A stretch of DNA of 64,000 nt from Pseudomonas sp. IAC-BECa141 (GCF_020544405.1 NZ_CP065410.1:434001-498000), one strand, 5' to 3'. Positions 33,658 to 41,335 are shown, counted from the stretch's first letter. The notes: generated by a model not told the origin, from the sequence alone. Numbers and translations: made by a program.

Positions 33658-33678
33658 ATAGCTGGCTAATGTTTCTAT
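33658..33678. promoter_or_regulatory. Possible LysR-regulator binding site
   Basis: ATAG-N13-CTAT, an imperfect T-N11-A type dyad, in the AT-rich gap between the divergent MFS and LysR genes. Short dyads are common, so support is limited to shape and place. Confidence 0.25.
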
Positions 33679-33730
33679 CCAATATATTGTTCGACCTGTT
33701 TGATAGTTTTAACGACCTAATGGAGTGTTC

Positions 33731-34627
33731 ATGGAATTGCGTCATCTGCGCTACTTCATCGCCGTGGCCGAAGAACTGCACTTTGGCCGCGCCGCACAGG
33801 TGCTGGGTATCTCCCAGCCACCGCTGAGCCAGCAGATTCAGGCACTGGAACAGGAAGTCGGCGCGCGGCTTTTCGAGCGTACCAATCGTCGGGTCGAGCT
33901 CAGCGAGGCCGGGCGACTGTTTCTGGAGGAAGCGCGGCTGGTGCTCGCGCAAGTCGATAAAGCAGCCGACGTGGCCCGCCGCGCGCAACTTGGCGAGCTG
34001 GGTGAACTGAAGATCGGCTTCACCTCGTCGGCGCCATTCAACTCGACCATTCCCCAGGCGATCTTCTCGTTTCGCCAACGCTTCCCGGCCGTGCATCTGA
34101 ACCTGCGGGAGATGAGCAGCACTCAGGTGGCAGATGCGCTGGTGGACGAGTCGATCGAGGTCGGCATCATGCGGCCGCTGGGTTTGCCGGATTCGCTCAG
34201 CGTGGTCGAACTGATGCGCGAGCCGCTGGTGGCCGTGCTCAGCTCCAAACATCCGCTGGCGCAGGGCTCTGAAGAGGGGCTGTTCCTCTCGGCACTGGCC
34301 CTCGAACCGTTTGTGTTTTTTCCGCGCAGCTACGGCAGTGGTTTGTACTCGCAACTCATCAACCTGGCCCGAGATGCCGGATTCAGTCCGCATTTTGCAC
34401 AGGAGGCGGGCGAAGCCATGACCATCATCGGTCTGGTAGCGGCGGGTTTGGGCGTGTCGGTGCTGCCGGCGTCCTATCAGCGGATGCGCATCGATGGCGT
34501 GGTTTATCGACCCTTGCTCGATCCTGAAGCGATTTCGGCCGTGTGGCTGGTGCAGCGCAAGGACCAGAAATCACCGATGGCCAAGGCATTCGTCGAGTTG
34601 CTCACGCGCAAGGTTGAAGCCGGTTGA
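33731..34627 (+). CDS. LysR-family transcriptional regulator
   Basis: A 298-residue LTTR with the winged-helix domain at the N terminus (MELRHLRYFIAVAEELHFGR, AAQVLGISQPPLSQQI) and a type 2 periplasmic-binding-like effector domain. The ATG at 33731 has GGAG five bases upstream; a GTG two codons earlier is less well placed. It is divergent from the MFS gene and presumably controls it and itself. It resembles the YnfL branch by context only. Confidence 0.9.
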   Translation: MELRHLRYFIAVAEELHFGRAAQVLGISQPPLSQQIQALEQEVGARLFERTNRRVELSEAGRLFLEEARLVLAQVDKAADVARRAQLGELGELKIGFTSSAPFNSTIPQAIFSFRQRFPAVHLNLREMSSTQVADALVDESIEVGIMRPLGLPDSLSVVELMREPLVAVLSSKHPLAQGSEEGLFLSALALEPFVFFPRSYGSGLYSQLINLARDAGFSPHFAQEAGEAMTIIGLVAAGLGVSVLPASYQRMRIDGVVYRPLLDPEAISAVWLVQRKDQKSPMAKAFVELLTRKVEAG

Positions 34628-35065
34628 TCAGGGCAGCCGCACCAGATCCCCCTTCAATGCCACGCGCGTCACAAACACCCCGGCGCGACATTCGTAAGTA
34701 TTCAGATCCTTGCGTACGTGCTGGTCGTAGTAGCTGACGATATTGGTCACCGCATTCGCCCCGACACGCTTGGCTTCGGCCTGCAACGCAATCAGATTCG
34801 ACTGCAGCACCCACTCGCACGAGTCGTGATCGCTCTTGTTGAAGCCGTTGGTCTTCAAGTCACTGACCACTCCGCGCTGCAACAACCGCTGAGTGCCCTG
34901 AGGCCCGTTGCCGACCAGATAAAACTTCACACTGCCATCCAGCCGCCCGGCACGCATCGCATCCGACACGACTGTTTCGAACGGCATGTACATCAGATTG
35001 GTGGCGTGGCTGGCGCTGGGGAGCAGGCCGATAAGGGTGGCGGTGATCAGGGCTTTCGCTTGCAT
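34628..35065 (-). CDS. Small exported protein of unknown function (paralogue of the lipoprotein at 39280)
   Basis: A 145-residue protein with signal peptide MQAKALITATLIGLLPSASHA. The mature part contains DGSVKFYLVGNGPQ, KTNGFNKSDHDSCEWVLQSN and a final VALKGDLVRLP block with two cysteines likely to pair. The same blocks form the C-terminal half of the lipoprotein at 39280-40083, so the two are paralogues. The ATG at 35065 is chosen because AAGGAG lies six bases before it; an ATG two codons earlier abuts that site. Relatives are sometimes labelled excinuclease, but nothing here resembles UvrABC. Function unknown. Confidence 0.8.
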   Translation of the reverse strand: MQAKALITATLIGLLPSASHATNLMYMPFETVVSDAMRAGRLDGSVKFYLVGNGPQGTQRLLQRGVVSDLKTNGFNKSDHDSCEWVLQSNLIALQAEAKRVGANAVTNIVSYYDQHVRKDLNTYECRAGVFVTRVALKGDLVRLP

Positions 35066-35274
35066 GGTCATCTCCTTGACGGTGAAAGAGAACCGCGAGT
35101 GATCAACCGGGCTCGCCGTTCCGGCAGGCGTAGTGTGTCGACCTGTTTGAGCGAGTGTAGTTGTGGTGAACAGGTTTGGTTGGCTCGACTCCGTACATTT
35201 CGAGAAACGGAACTGTCTTAGGGAATATGGCCGTTGTTGCGCAAAATCAGTTCTTTTTCAAACGAGTGTCACGG

Positions 35275-35658
35275 ATGCCACTTCGATATCAGCCTAAGGA
35301 GGGCAGCGTTTTGATTTGCGATTTCAGGGGTTATGAAGTCCCCGAGATGGTCAAAGTCAGACCTGTTGTTGTGATACGTAAACATCGAACCAACAGCCTG
35401 TTGGTAACAGTAGTGCCGTTGAGTACCACCGCCCCTGATTGTTTGCTTGGGCACCATCTTGAACTTGCAAGTCACCTTCAGGGGGCCAGTCCGACTTGTT
35501 GGGCAAAGTGCGACATGATTGCCACGGTCAGCCTTTCGCGGCTTGATCGGATCAAAAGCCGGGATCGGCAAGGCAAGCGCATTTACCTGATCTCACATCT
35601 TGCAACAGACGAGTTTCACGCCATTAAAACTGCGGTCAGACGGGCGTTGGGACTGTGA
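35275..35658 (+). CDS. PemK/MazF-like toxin family protein
   Basis: A 127-residue protein with the PemK/MazF barrel pattern: PKEGSVLICDFRGYEVPEMV, KVRPVVVIRKHR, LLVTVVPLSTTAP, then a C-terminal segment DMIATVSLSRLDRIKSR. Family members are ribonuclease toxins. No antitoxin-like gene lies directly before or after it on this strand. The ATG at 35275 is preferred by homology; in-frame starts at 35227 and 35176 would add residues without family match, although 35227 has AGGGA nearby. GC is below that of the core genes. Confidence 0.68.
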   Translation: MPLRYQPKEGSVLICDFRGYEVPEMVKVRPVVVIRKHRTNSLLVTVVPLSTTAPDCLLGHHLELASHLQGASPTCWAKCDMIATVSLSRLDRIKSRDRQGKRIYLISHLATDEFHAIKTAVRRALGL

Positions 35659-35830
35659 TGGCAACGGAAGTGGCGCATCGAAGCCAAATGCCAGCCGTTG
35701 CTCGACATGAGGTTTCAGGCAATACTGCCGGCGTTCCCGAAAGGGGCTTGTGAGACTCTGAGGATCCTGGGCAACCAGCCATCGCAGAGCCAGACAGGTG
35801 ACAGGCGATGACAAGCCAACCTGTTTGTGA

Positions 35831-35856
35831 AAGGGCGCCGAAAGGCGCCCTTTGTC
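35831..35856. terminator. Hairpin terminator, left copy of a near-identical pair
   Basis: AAGGGCGCC-GAAA-GGCGCCCTTTG, an almost perfect stem with A and T tracts on both sides, between the PemK-like gene (+) and the convergent hypothetical gene (-). A copy with one difference in 26 bases occurs at 39238-39263. Confidence 0.8.
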
Positions 35857-35860
35857 ATTT

Positions 35861-36139
35861 TCAAAGGTTTGATTGCATTACCTCCTGAGTCGAAGTTTCA
35901 TCCTGCAATCTGCGCCCGATCACATCCAACAAGTCACAGCCATCGCGCAACGATGTGACCAATACCTTCGCCAACTCACTGTAAATGCCCTCGCTGAACG
36001 CCAGATTTTCAAGAAACTGTGTCGCAGTGCGTATGCGATAGGCGGCTATTTCGTGAAGTACGTCCAGTGGTGCTTGAGTGTCGATCAGGAGTGAAGGTAT
36101 TTCGCAGTCAATTCCGGTGATAGGCCTGTATCGATCCAT
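35861..36139 (-). CDS. Hypothetical protein, 92 residues
   Basis: A small soluble, Leu-rich protein (LIDTQAPLDVLHEIAAYRI, then LVTSLRDGCDLLDVIGRRL) without signal peptide or recognised domain. GGAG lies ten bases before the ATG. It follows the DUF6124 gene at 36213 on the same strand with a 73-base gap. The terminator at 35831 follows it. I do not recognise a function. Confidence 0.7.
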   Translation of the reverse strand: MDRYRPITGIDCEIPSLLIDTQAPLDVLHEIAAYRIRTATQFLENLAFSEGIYSELAKVLVTSLRDGCDLLDVIGRRLQDETSTQEVMQSNL

Positions 36140-36212
36140 GACAGAAGAACTCCATTAGGTAATAGGTGCGGATACTCGGTAGTCAGCGTTCAGTGAGTTT
36201 GCAGGCTCTTTT

Positions 36213-36542
36213 TCAAGGAGGATCCAGGTTGTCCAGCGCCCGATTCACCAGCAACTCGCTCAGGACGGTGAGCTGCTGAATAGCCAACGTTACGTTCCGC
36301 TGCGGCCCTTCCACCTCGCCCGCGAGATTCGTAGCCATGATATTGAGCGAAGCGAGGTTTTCGGACGCATGGCAAAGCAATGACTCAGTGTCGACCTCCG
36401 GAAGGATTGTGAAAATGTGGCTAAGCGTTTCCGGTTTAAGCGAGAGGTGGGAGGTGACGCGGACAGTGGTCTCGAGTTGGTCGGGCGTGGCTGGATTACT
36501 TGTACCTAGCGATTGCGTGGGGTAGGAATCAATTTTTTTCAT
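36213..36542 (-). CDS. DUF6124 (formerly DUF3077) family protein
   Basis: A 109-residue protein with the pattern of a Pseudomonas-specific family: LSHIFTILPEVDTESLLCHA, ENLASLNIMATNLAGEVEGP, and a C-terminal LSELLVNRALDNL. It has no membrane segment or catalytic motif. AAGGAG lies seven bases before the ATG. These proteins occur in many copies per Pseudomonas genome; their role is unknown. It shares strand with the 92-residue gene downstream. Confidence 0.75.
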   Translation of the reverse strand: MKKIDSYPTQSLGTSNPATPDQLETTVRVTSHLSLKPETLSHIFTILPEVDTESLLCHASENLASLNIMATNLAGEVEGPQRNVTLAIQQLTVLSELLVNRALDNLDPP

Positions 36543-36864
36543 TTCGGAACTCCTTCTGGTTTTTTATGAGTAGTGACATCCACTTCCAGTTATTCATAGG
36601 TGCTCAGCGAAGGGCGTGGAAAGCGGATGTATTTATAACTAATAATTTCGCTTCTATTAATCAAATAATTGAACGTTTGTGTAATTAAATGATTCTTTGC
36701 GGATGCCTGTGGGTAACGTCTTTCAATATTGTGGGATTTATCTTCTATTCGATGTTTAGTATTCAACGTTGATTTAAACATGCTGCTGTGGCTGTACAAT
36801 TCATCAGCGTTTGGCAGCAATCTGCAACATTCCAACAAGTAGCGGATGAGCTTCAACCTATAAA
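36543..36864. other. AT-rich gap without a convincing gene
   Basis: 322 bases between the divergent DUF6124 and HTH genes. Composition drops sharply (36661-36720 has 22 G/C in 60). An 88-codon minus-strand frame (36590-36856) has no ribosome site or recognisable protein and is rejected. Promoters for both flanking genes must lie here, but no box pair stands out against the AT background. Confidence 0.6.
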
Positions 36865-37485
36865 ATGATTGGCAGATATTTAATGCATAAGAAAGAAAAA
36901 ACAGAAAAGCTAAAAAGGAATATTAAGTACCTGATAGAAAGCCGAGGTGAGACGAGAATTTCACTGTGTAACTCCAGTGGGTTAACCAGGACAACTATCT
37001 ATAATATTCTGGAGGGTAGAGTGGTTAACGTGCAGCAATCTACGATCCGGAAGATATCGGATTTTTTCGGGGTATCTTACAAGGAGATTGAAACTGTTGA
37101 TTTTGAAGAGCGGGAAATAATTGAATCCACTGTTTCTTTGCACGGGAATATGAATCCAGCCGCAGTTCCGATCATCAAAGAAAGCTTGCTGCTTCAGAGT
37201 TTGGATAAAAGGATCGGCGAGTTGGCTATATCGCATCCTTTGACCTACTACTTCGGAGCGGCGAGTAATCTAATAGGCGTGCTTTTGGAGAGTGAGATAG
37301 TCGGGGCCAATGAGGTGGGTGACCTTCTGATAGTTAGAAAAGGCGTATCGATTAGCAAGAATGAAAAGCTTGTATATGACGAGCGTACCAGAAAATTCAT
37401 AATTGTCACCGGCTCAGAGTTCGATGTTGGTGTACGTATCATAGGAGATTTGATAGAGGAAAGGTTTAATGTCGGAAACTATTGA
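36865..37485 (+). CDS. HTH-domain transcriptional regulator with C-terminal sensor-like domain
   Basis: A 206-residue protein. Residues about 20-70 form an XRE-type helix-turn-helix (ISLCNSSGLTRTTIYNILEG, then STIRKISDFFGVSYKEIE). The C-terminal half (GDLLIVRKGVSISKNEKLVY, VRIIGDLIEE) vaguely recalls a LexA/C1 S24 fold but I see no Ser-Lys dyad. An ATG six codons in (36883) is an equally possible start; neither has a strong ribosome site. Its last 17 bases overlap the transporter gene, so it probably regulates that unit. Clearly AT-rich compared with neighbours. Confidence 0.75.
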   Translation: MIGRYLMHKKEKTEKLKRNIKYLIESRGETRISLCNSSGLTRTTIYNILEGRVVNVQQSTIRKISDFFGVSYKEIETVDFEEREIIESTVSLHGNMNPAAVPIIKESLLLQSLDKRIGELAISHPLTYYFGAASNLIGVLLESEIVGANEVGDLLIVRKGVSISKNEKLVYDERTRKFIIVTGSEFDVGVRIIGDLIEERFNVGNY

Positions 37486-38348
37486 AGTTATGAGAGATAA
37501 GTATAAGCTTGTGGGTTTTGAGTCGGATAAGAAGCTGGCTGTAGTCATGATTGTTTCAACTGGCAAGCTGATTAAGCTTAAATTGGCGGAGCTTCTAAAA
37601 AGTGATTTGATTGATGATCTCAGCAGGGCCGAGGTCAAAAGTATATACAGGAAATATTATTCTACGAGTGCAGCCGTGACCGCCTATGATTTGGCAGACC
37701 GTCATGAACGATCCTGGATGGTCTATGTTGTATTAAACCTGTTGCTCTTGGTGTTGTATGTGTTCTCGAATATTGGCGCGACAAAGCTGATCTATATCGA
37801 GCAATTTGACGTCGTTCTGACACCCGGGGTTTTTCTCTATCCTCTGACCTTTCTCGTAGTCGATATGTTGAATGAGTTGTATGGGTTCAAGCTGGCCAGA
37901 AGGGCAATTTTTTTTTGGATTTCTGAGCAATGCGCTGATTATCTTATTGTTGAGTGCGGCAAAAATGATGCCGGGAGTGGCGGATTGGAAACTTGATGAA
38001 CCTTATGGTGAAGTGGTATCGCATGTTTCCTCGGTGTTGTTGGCCTCATCGGTTTCGTTTCTGTTTTCCGAATACATTAATTCATACCTCTTGTGCAAAA
38101 TTAAGCAGTTGACAAATTCTAGGTATCTCTTCCTGCGTGTCTTTTTTAGTACGTTTTTTGCAGTTCTGATCGATAGTGTACTTTTTTGTTTTATAGCTTT
38201 TTATGGTGTGCTGGAGAGTGATGAAATATTGTCAATCGTGATGGTGCAAATCACCATAAAAATGTTTTTTGCATTTTTCAATGTTTTTCCCGCGTACGGA
38301 GCAAGGTCGCTTTTTAGAAGGTTTGTTGCGGAGAGTAAGGTCGCATAG
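37469..38348 (+). pseudogene. VUT/YhhQ-family queuosine-precursor transporter, split by a frameshift in a T9 run
   Basis: Frame one (37469-37996) gives an N-terminal cytoplasmic domain of about 80 residues, then membrane segments (VYVVLNLLLLVLYVFSNIGA, FLYPLTFLVVDMLNELYGF) and ends out of frame. From about 37915 another frame carries the rest (GFLSNALIILLLSAAKMMPG to GARSLFRRFVAESK). The switch is at nine T residues, 37908-37916. With eight T the frame runs unbroken for 292 residues, and the joined sequence RRAIFFGFLSNALI reads as one helix. YhhQ proteins import preQ0/preQ1-type 7-deazaguanines. The extra T may be a sequencing error, a real mutation, or a slippage site. Confidence 0.8.
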
Positions 38349-38360
38349 CAGGCATCGGGG

Positions 38361-38382
38361 GAGGGGCGTTATTACGCTCCTC
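38361..38382. terminator. Weak hairpin between convergent transporter gene and queC
   Basis: GAGGGGCG and CGCTCCTC arms (one G-T pair) around a six-base loop in the 52-base gap between two convergent genes. No long T tract is present. Confidence 0.4.
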
Positions 38383-38400
38383 CTCCTGTTCGTTGGGGAG

Positions 38401-39099
38401 TTAACTTAAGCTCAATCGATATCTCAAACTGTTTGTGAATTTTTTCTTGTTTTTCAGGAACTCGTCTAGTCCCTTGGAGCGAAGAGCACAAGCATCACAT
38501 TCCTCACAGCCACCAGCCTTTATCCCGTTATAGCAAGACAGTGTATGTTCGCGAACAAAGTCGAGCCGATCATGATAACTGGCCAGCGCCCAGATTTCGG
38601 CCTTGGTCAACCACATCAGTGGCGTTTCTAGCCGCAGTTCATATTCCATGCCTAAGTTGATAGCTTCATTTAGCGTTTTAACGAAATCATCACGACAATC
38701 CGGGTAGCCAGAAAAATCTGTTTCACAGACACCTGTAATCACAGTCTGAGCCCGAATTTGATACGCATAAACCGACGCGAGCGTTAAAAACAGAATGTTT
38801 CTTCCAGGTACGAATGTGTTGGGCAAATCGCTTCCGGATGAATTGGCGGACGGTATGGGGATGTTGTGACGCGTCAGGCTGCTGACGGTCAAGTCGTTGA
38901 GTACCTTCACGTCCATCACGCTGTGCGCAGTCACACCCAGTTCTTTCGCCAGTCGACGTGCTACGTCGATTTCTTCGCGATGGCGTTGTCCGTAATCAAA
39001 CGTGACGCAGTGAATCTCGTCGTACTTTGACAAGGCATGGATCAAACAAGTCGTGGAATCCTGCCCGCCGCTGAAAACGATTACCGCTTTTTTACGCAT
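38401..39099 (-). CDS. queC: 7-cyano-7-deazaguanine (preQ0) synthase QueC, enterobacterial type
   Basis: QueC converts 7-carboxy-7-deazaguanine to preQ0 with ATP and ammonia. 232 residues. The PP-loop motif SGGQDST is at about 10-16, then [35 protein letters not shown], the substrate block [19 protein letters not shown], and the zinc cysteines [19 protein letters not shown]. From memory it is closer to the E. coli QueC sequence than to the usual Pseudomonas QueC (which reads SGGLDSAT and lies by tol-pal-queE), so this is probably a second, acquired copy. It is convergent with the broken transporter. queD, queE and queF are not in this window. Confidence 0.92.
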   Translation of the reverse strand: MRKKAVIVFSGGQDSTTCLIHALSKYDEIHCVTFDYGQRHREEIDVARRLAKELGVTAHSVMDVKVLNDLTVSSLTRHNIPIPSANSSGSDLPNTFVPGRNILFLTLASVYAYQIRAQTVITGVCETDFSGYPDCRDDFVKTLNEAINLGMEYELRLETPLMWLTKAEIWALASYHDRLDFVREHTLSCYNGIKAGGCEECDACALRSKGLDEFLKNKKKFTNSLRYRLSLS

Positions 39100-39116
39100 T
39101 TTTTCGTCCTTGAGGT

Positions 39117-39136
39117 GTGCCGCTTGATCGCGGCAC
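39117..39136 (-). promoter_or_regulatory. Hairpin in the queC leader
   Basis: A 7-bp perfect stem (GTGCCGC / GCGGCAC) with a six-base loop ends about 17 bases before the queC ATG on the transcript, close to the ribosome site (AAGGAC). It does not match the preQ1-I consensus I know. A regulatory role is conjecture. Confidence 0.3.
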
Positions 39137-39237
39137 CACTGACCTTACAGAGTAGAAAATGCGCTGAATGTGGGACTTTTCCGAATAGAAACGCTGAGCT
39201 TTCCTTGTGTGCAGTTTTTTGTGCAATAGATGGAAAA

Positions 39238-39263
39238 AAGGGCGCCGAATGGCGCCCTTTGTC
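39238..39263 (-). terminator. Hairpin terminator, right copy of a near-identical pair
   Basis: AAGGGCGCC-GAAT-GGCGCCCTTTG lies 17 bases beyond the lipoprotein stop (39280, minus strand), with an A run on one side and T on the other. It differs from the copy at 35831 by one base in 26. Confidence 0.8.
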
Positions 39264-39279
39264 GTTTCCGACGGCTCAA

Positions 39280-40083
39280 TCAATCCACGTGCGCCAGATC
39301 CCCGCGCAACGCCACACTCGACACCACCAGCCCGGCGCGGCACTGGAATTTTTCGGTGTCTTTGTACAGGTCGCGCTGGTCGACGCTGGCGATGTTGATT
39401 ACCGCATTCGCATCGGCTTTCTTCGCCGCTGCCTGCAAGGTCGCGAGGGCCGATTGCAGCGCCCAGAAGCAGGCGTCGGCGTCGGATTTGTTCGAACCGT
39501 TGGTCTTGCGGCTACTGCTGACGGTGTCGAGTTTGCGCACCTGGTTGGGCAGCACTTCGCCGGCCAGGTAGAACTTCACGCTGCCGTCGAGCAGGCCGGC
39601 GTCGGTAGCGCGTTTGACGCCTTCACGGAAGCTCAGGTAAGTCGGCTCATCGGCGCCTTGCTTGATGATGCCCAGGTTATTGACGGCTTCGATGTCCGGG
39701 TTGATCGACAGCTCTTTGAGTACGTTGTCACGCAGACGATTGACCCAGCGATTGTAGTTACCGTGGATCTTGCCGTCCTTGGCGTCCAGGCCGTAGCTGC
39801 TGCGGTAGTCGATCTCGAACGAAGTCGCGCTGAACGGAATGTCGACTTCGGCGTGATGGCGGCCGCGCACAGTGATGGCGGCTTTGATCATGCCCGGACG
39901 TACCGATTGCACGACCCACTGGCGGTCATTCAGCGCCGTGACAATGGCACGGCTCATCTGCGCGTCGGTGAAGCCCAGGTTGCTGGAAAACTCTTCCTTT
40001 GCGTTGTATACCGGTTTGCTGGTGCAACCGCCGAGTACGAAAGCCAGGGCCAGGATGGCGGCGATGCGGTGAAACTGAGTCAT
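39280..40083 (-). CDS. Lipoprotein of unknown function; C-terminal half paralogous to the gene at 34628
   Basis: A 267-residue lipoprotein with signal peptide and lipobox LGGC (lipidated Cys about 20, ALAFVLGGCTSKP). Residues about 30-130 form one domain (MSRAIVTALNDRQWVVQSVR, then FSATSFEIDYRSSYGLDAKD). From about 165 the sequence repeats the small exported protein at 34628: DGSVKFYLAGEVLPNQ, RKTNGSNKSDADACFWALQS, VALRGDLAHVD. The ATG at 40083 has GGAG eight bases upstream; the in-frame GTG at 40092 is too close to it. It lies 25 bases after the last APE gene and could be co-transcribed, but it is not a known APE component. Function unknown. Confidence 0.82.
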   Translation of the reverse strand: MTQFHRIAAILALAFVLGGCTSKPVYNAKEEFSSNLGFTDAQMSRAIVTALNDRQWVVQSVRPGMIKAAITVRGRHHAEVDIPFSATSFEIDYRSSYGLDAKDGKIHGNYNRWVNRLRDNVLKELSINPDIEAVNNLGIIKQGADEPTYLSFREGVKRATDAGLLDGSVKFYLAGEVLPNQVRKLDTVSSSRKTNGSNKSDADACFWALQSALATLQAAAKKADANAVINIASVDQRDLYKDTEKFQCRAGLVVSSVALRGDLAHVD

Positions 40084-40108
40084 TCCCTTCACTCCAGAAA
40101 TGTTGCGG

Positions 40109-41335
40109 TCAGTGCCAGCGGCGGAAAATCAACGAAGTGTTGACGCCACCAAAAGCGAAATTGTTGTTCATCACGTATTCGTGGCTCATCTGGCGGAACT
40201 CGCCGCGCAGGTAATCAAGCTTGCCGCAGTGCGGATCGACCTCATCGAGGTTGAGCGTGTGCACGTACAGGTCACGGTTGAGCATCTCGATGCTGAACCA
40301 CGATTCCAGCGCCCCGCAGGCGCCGAGGGTATGGCCCAGGAAGCTCTTTTGCGAACTGATCGGCATGCGTTCGCCGAACAGGGCACTGGTGGCCAGGGTC
40401 TCAGCGACATCGCCCTGTTCAGTGGCGGTGCCGTGGCCGTTGACGTAGCCGATGACGTCCGGCGCAAGGCCTGCGTCTTCCAGCGCCAGTTCCATCGCCC
40501 GGCGCATGGTGACTTGTTCGGGGCGGGTGGTGTGCTGGCCGTCGGCGTTGCTGCCGAAGCCGACGATTTCGGCGTGAATGTGTGCTCCGCGGGCAAGGGC
40601 GTGCTCCAGCTCTTCAAGCACCAGCATGCCGCCGCCTTCACCGATCACCAGACCGTCGCGGCCCTTGTCGTACGGGCGTGGCGAGGTGTGCGGTGCATCG
40701 TTTTTCAGGCTGGTGGCGTACAGCGCGTCGAACACCATGGCTTCGGTCGGGCACAGCTCTTCGGCGCCACCGGCGAGCATCAGCGGCAGACGTCCGAACT
40801 TGATCGCCTCGTAGGCGTAGCCGATACCCTGGCTGCCACTGGTGCAGGCGCTGGAGGTCGGGATCAAACGGCCGGTGAGGCCGAAGAAGATGCTGATGTT
40901 CGCCGCCGTGGTGTGCGGCATCATCCGCACATAGGAGTTGGCATTAAGGCCTTCGGCCACCGAGTTGAGCAGCATGTTGCCGAACGCCTTGATTTCGTCG
41001 GTGCTGCCGGTGGACGAACCACAGGCCACGCCCATGCGCCCGTCCTTGATCGACTCGTCGCCAAGCAGGCCGGCATCGGCCAGCGCTTTTTCCGCCGCGC
41101 AGACGGCCAGGCGTGAAACCCGGCCCATGCTGCGCAGCTGCTTGCGGGTCCAGTGCGCCGGTACCTGGAAATCATCGATGGGCCCGGCCAGGCGCGTGTT
41201 GAGCTCGCTGAAACGATCCCACTCGTCCATCCGGCGGATGCCGCTGCGGTTGGCGGCGAAATTGCCGGCGATGGTGTCCCAGTCGCTGCCCAGCGAGGTA
41301 ATGCCGGCCATGCCGGTGACGACAACGCGCTTCAT
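40109..41335 (-). CDS. APE beta-ketoacyl-ACP synthase (FabF-like, ApeR-type)
   Basis: A 408-residue type II ketosynthase. It carries catalytic Cys in PTSSACTSGSQGIGYAYEAI, His in NGHGTATEQGDVAE, His in SFLGHTLGACGALES and the final NNNFAFGGVNTSL. In E. coli-type aryl polyene clusters the KS next to the ketoreductase is ApeR, an accessory condensing enzyme. The ATG at 41335 overlaps the ketoreductase stop (TGATG) with GGAGG nine bases upstream. It is the last biosynthetic gene of the operon. Confidence 0.9.
   Translation of the reverse strand: MKRVVVTGMAGITSLGSDWDTIAGNFAANRSGIRRMDEWDRFSELNTRLAGPIDDFQVPAHWTRKQLRSMGRVSRLAVCAAEKALADAGLLGDESIKDGRMGVACGSSTGSTDEIKAFGNMLLNSVAEGLNANSYVRMMPHTTAANISIFFGLTGRLIPTSSACTSGSQGIGYAYEAIKFGRLPLMLAGGAEELCPTEAMVFDALYATSLKNDAPHTSPRPYDKGRDGLVIGEGGGMLVLEELEHALARGAHIHAEIVGFGSNADGQHTTRPEQVTMRRAMELALEDAGLAPDVIGYVNGHGTATEQGDVAETLATSALFGERMPISSQKSFLGHTLGACGALESWFSIEMLNRDLYVHTLNLDEVDPHCGKLDYLRGEFRQMSHEYVMNNNFAFGGVNTSLIFRRWH

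Noticed and set aside
34628..35065. Excinuclease subunit
   Set aside because: The protein is a 145-residue exported protein with no UvrABC motif; the name sometimes attached to this family has no visible basis.
36590..36856. 88-codon minus-strand frame in the AT-rich gap
   Set aside because: No ribosome site, no recognisable protein pattern, and it spans the region where promoters of two divergent genes should lie.
36865..39099. Prophage remnant suggested by the HTH gene and AT-rich composition
   Set aside because: No integrase, structural, lysis or packaging gene and no tRNA-type attachment site in the segment.
39100..39240. preQ1 riboswitch before queC
   Set aside because: The leader hairpin lacks the loop and A-rich tail pattern of preQ1-I, and no clear preQ1-II or III layout was recognised.
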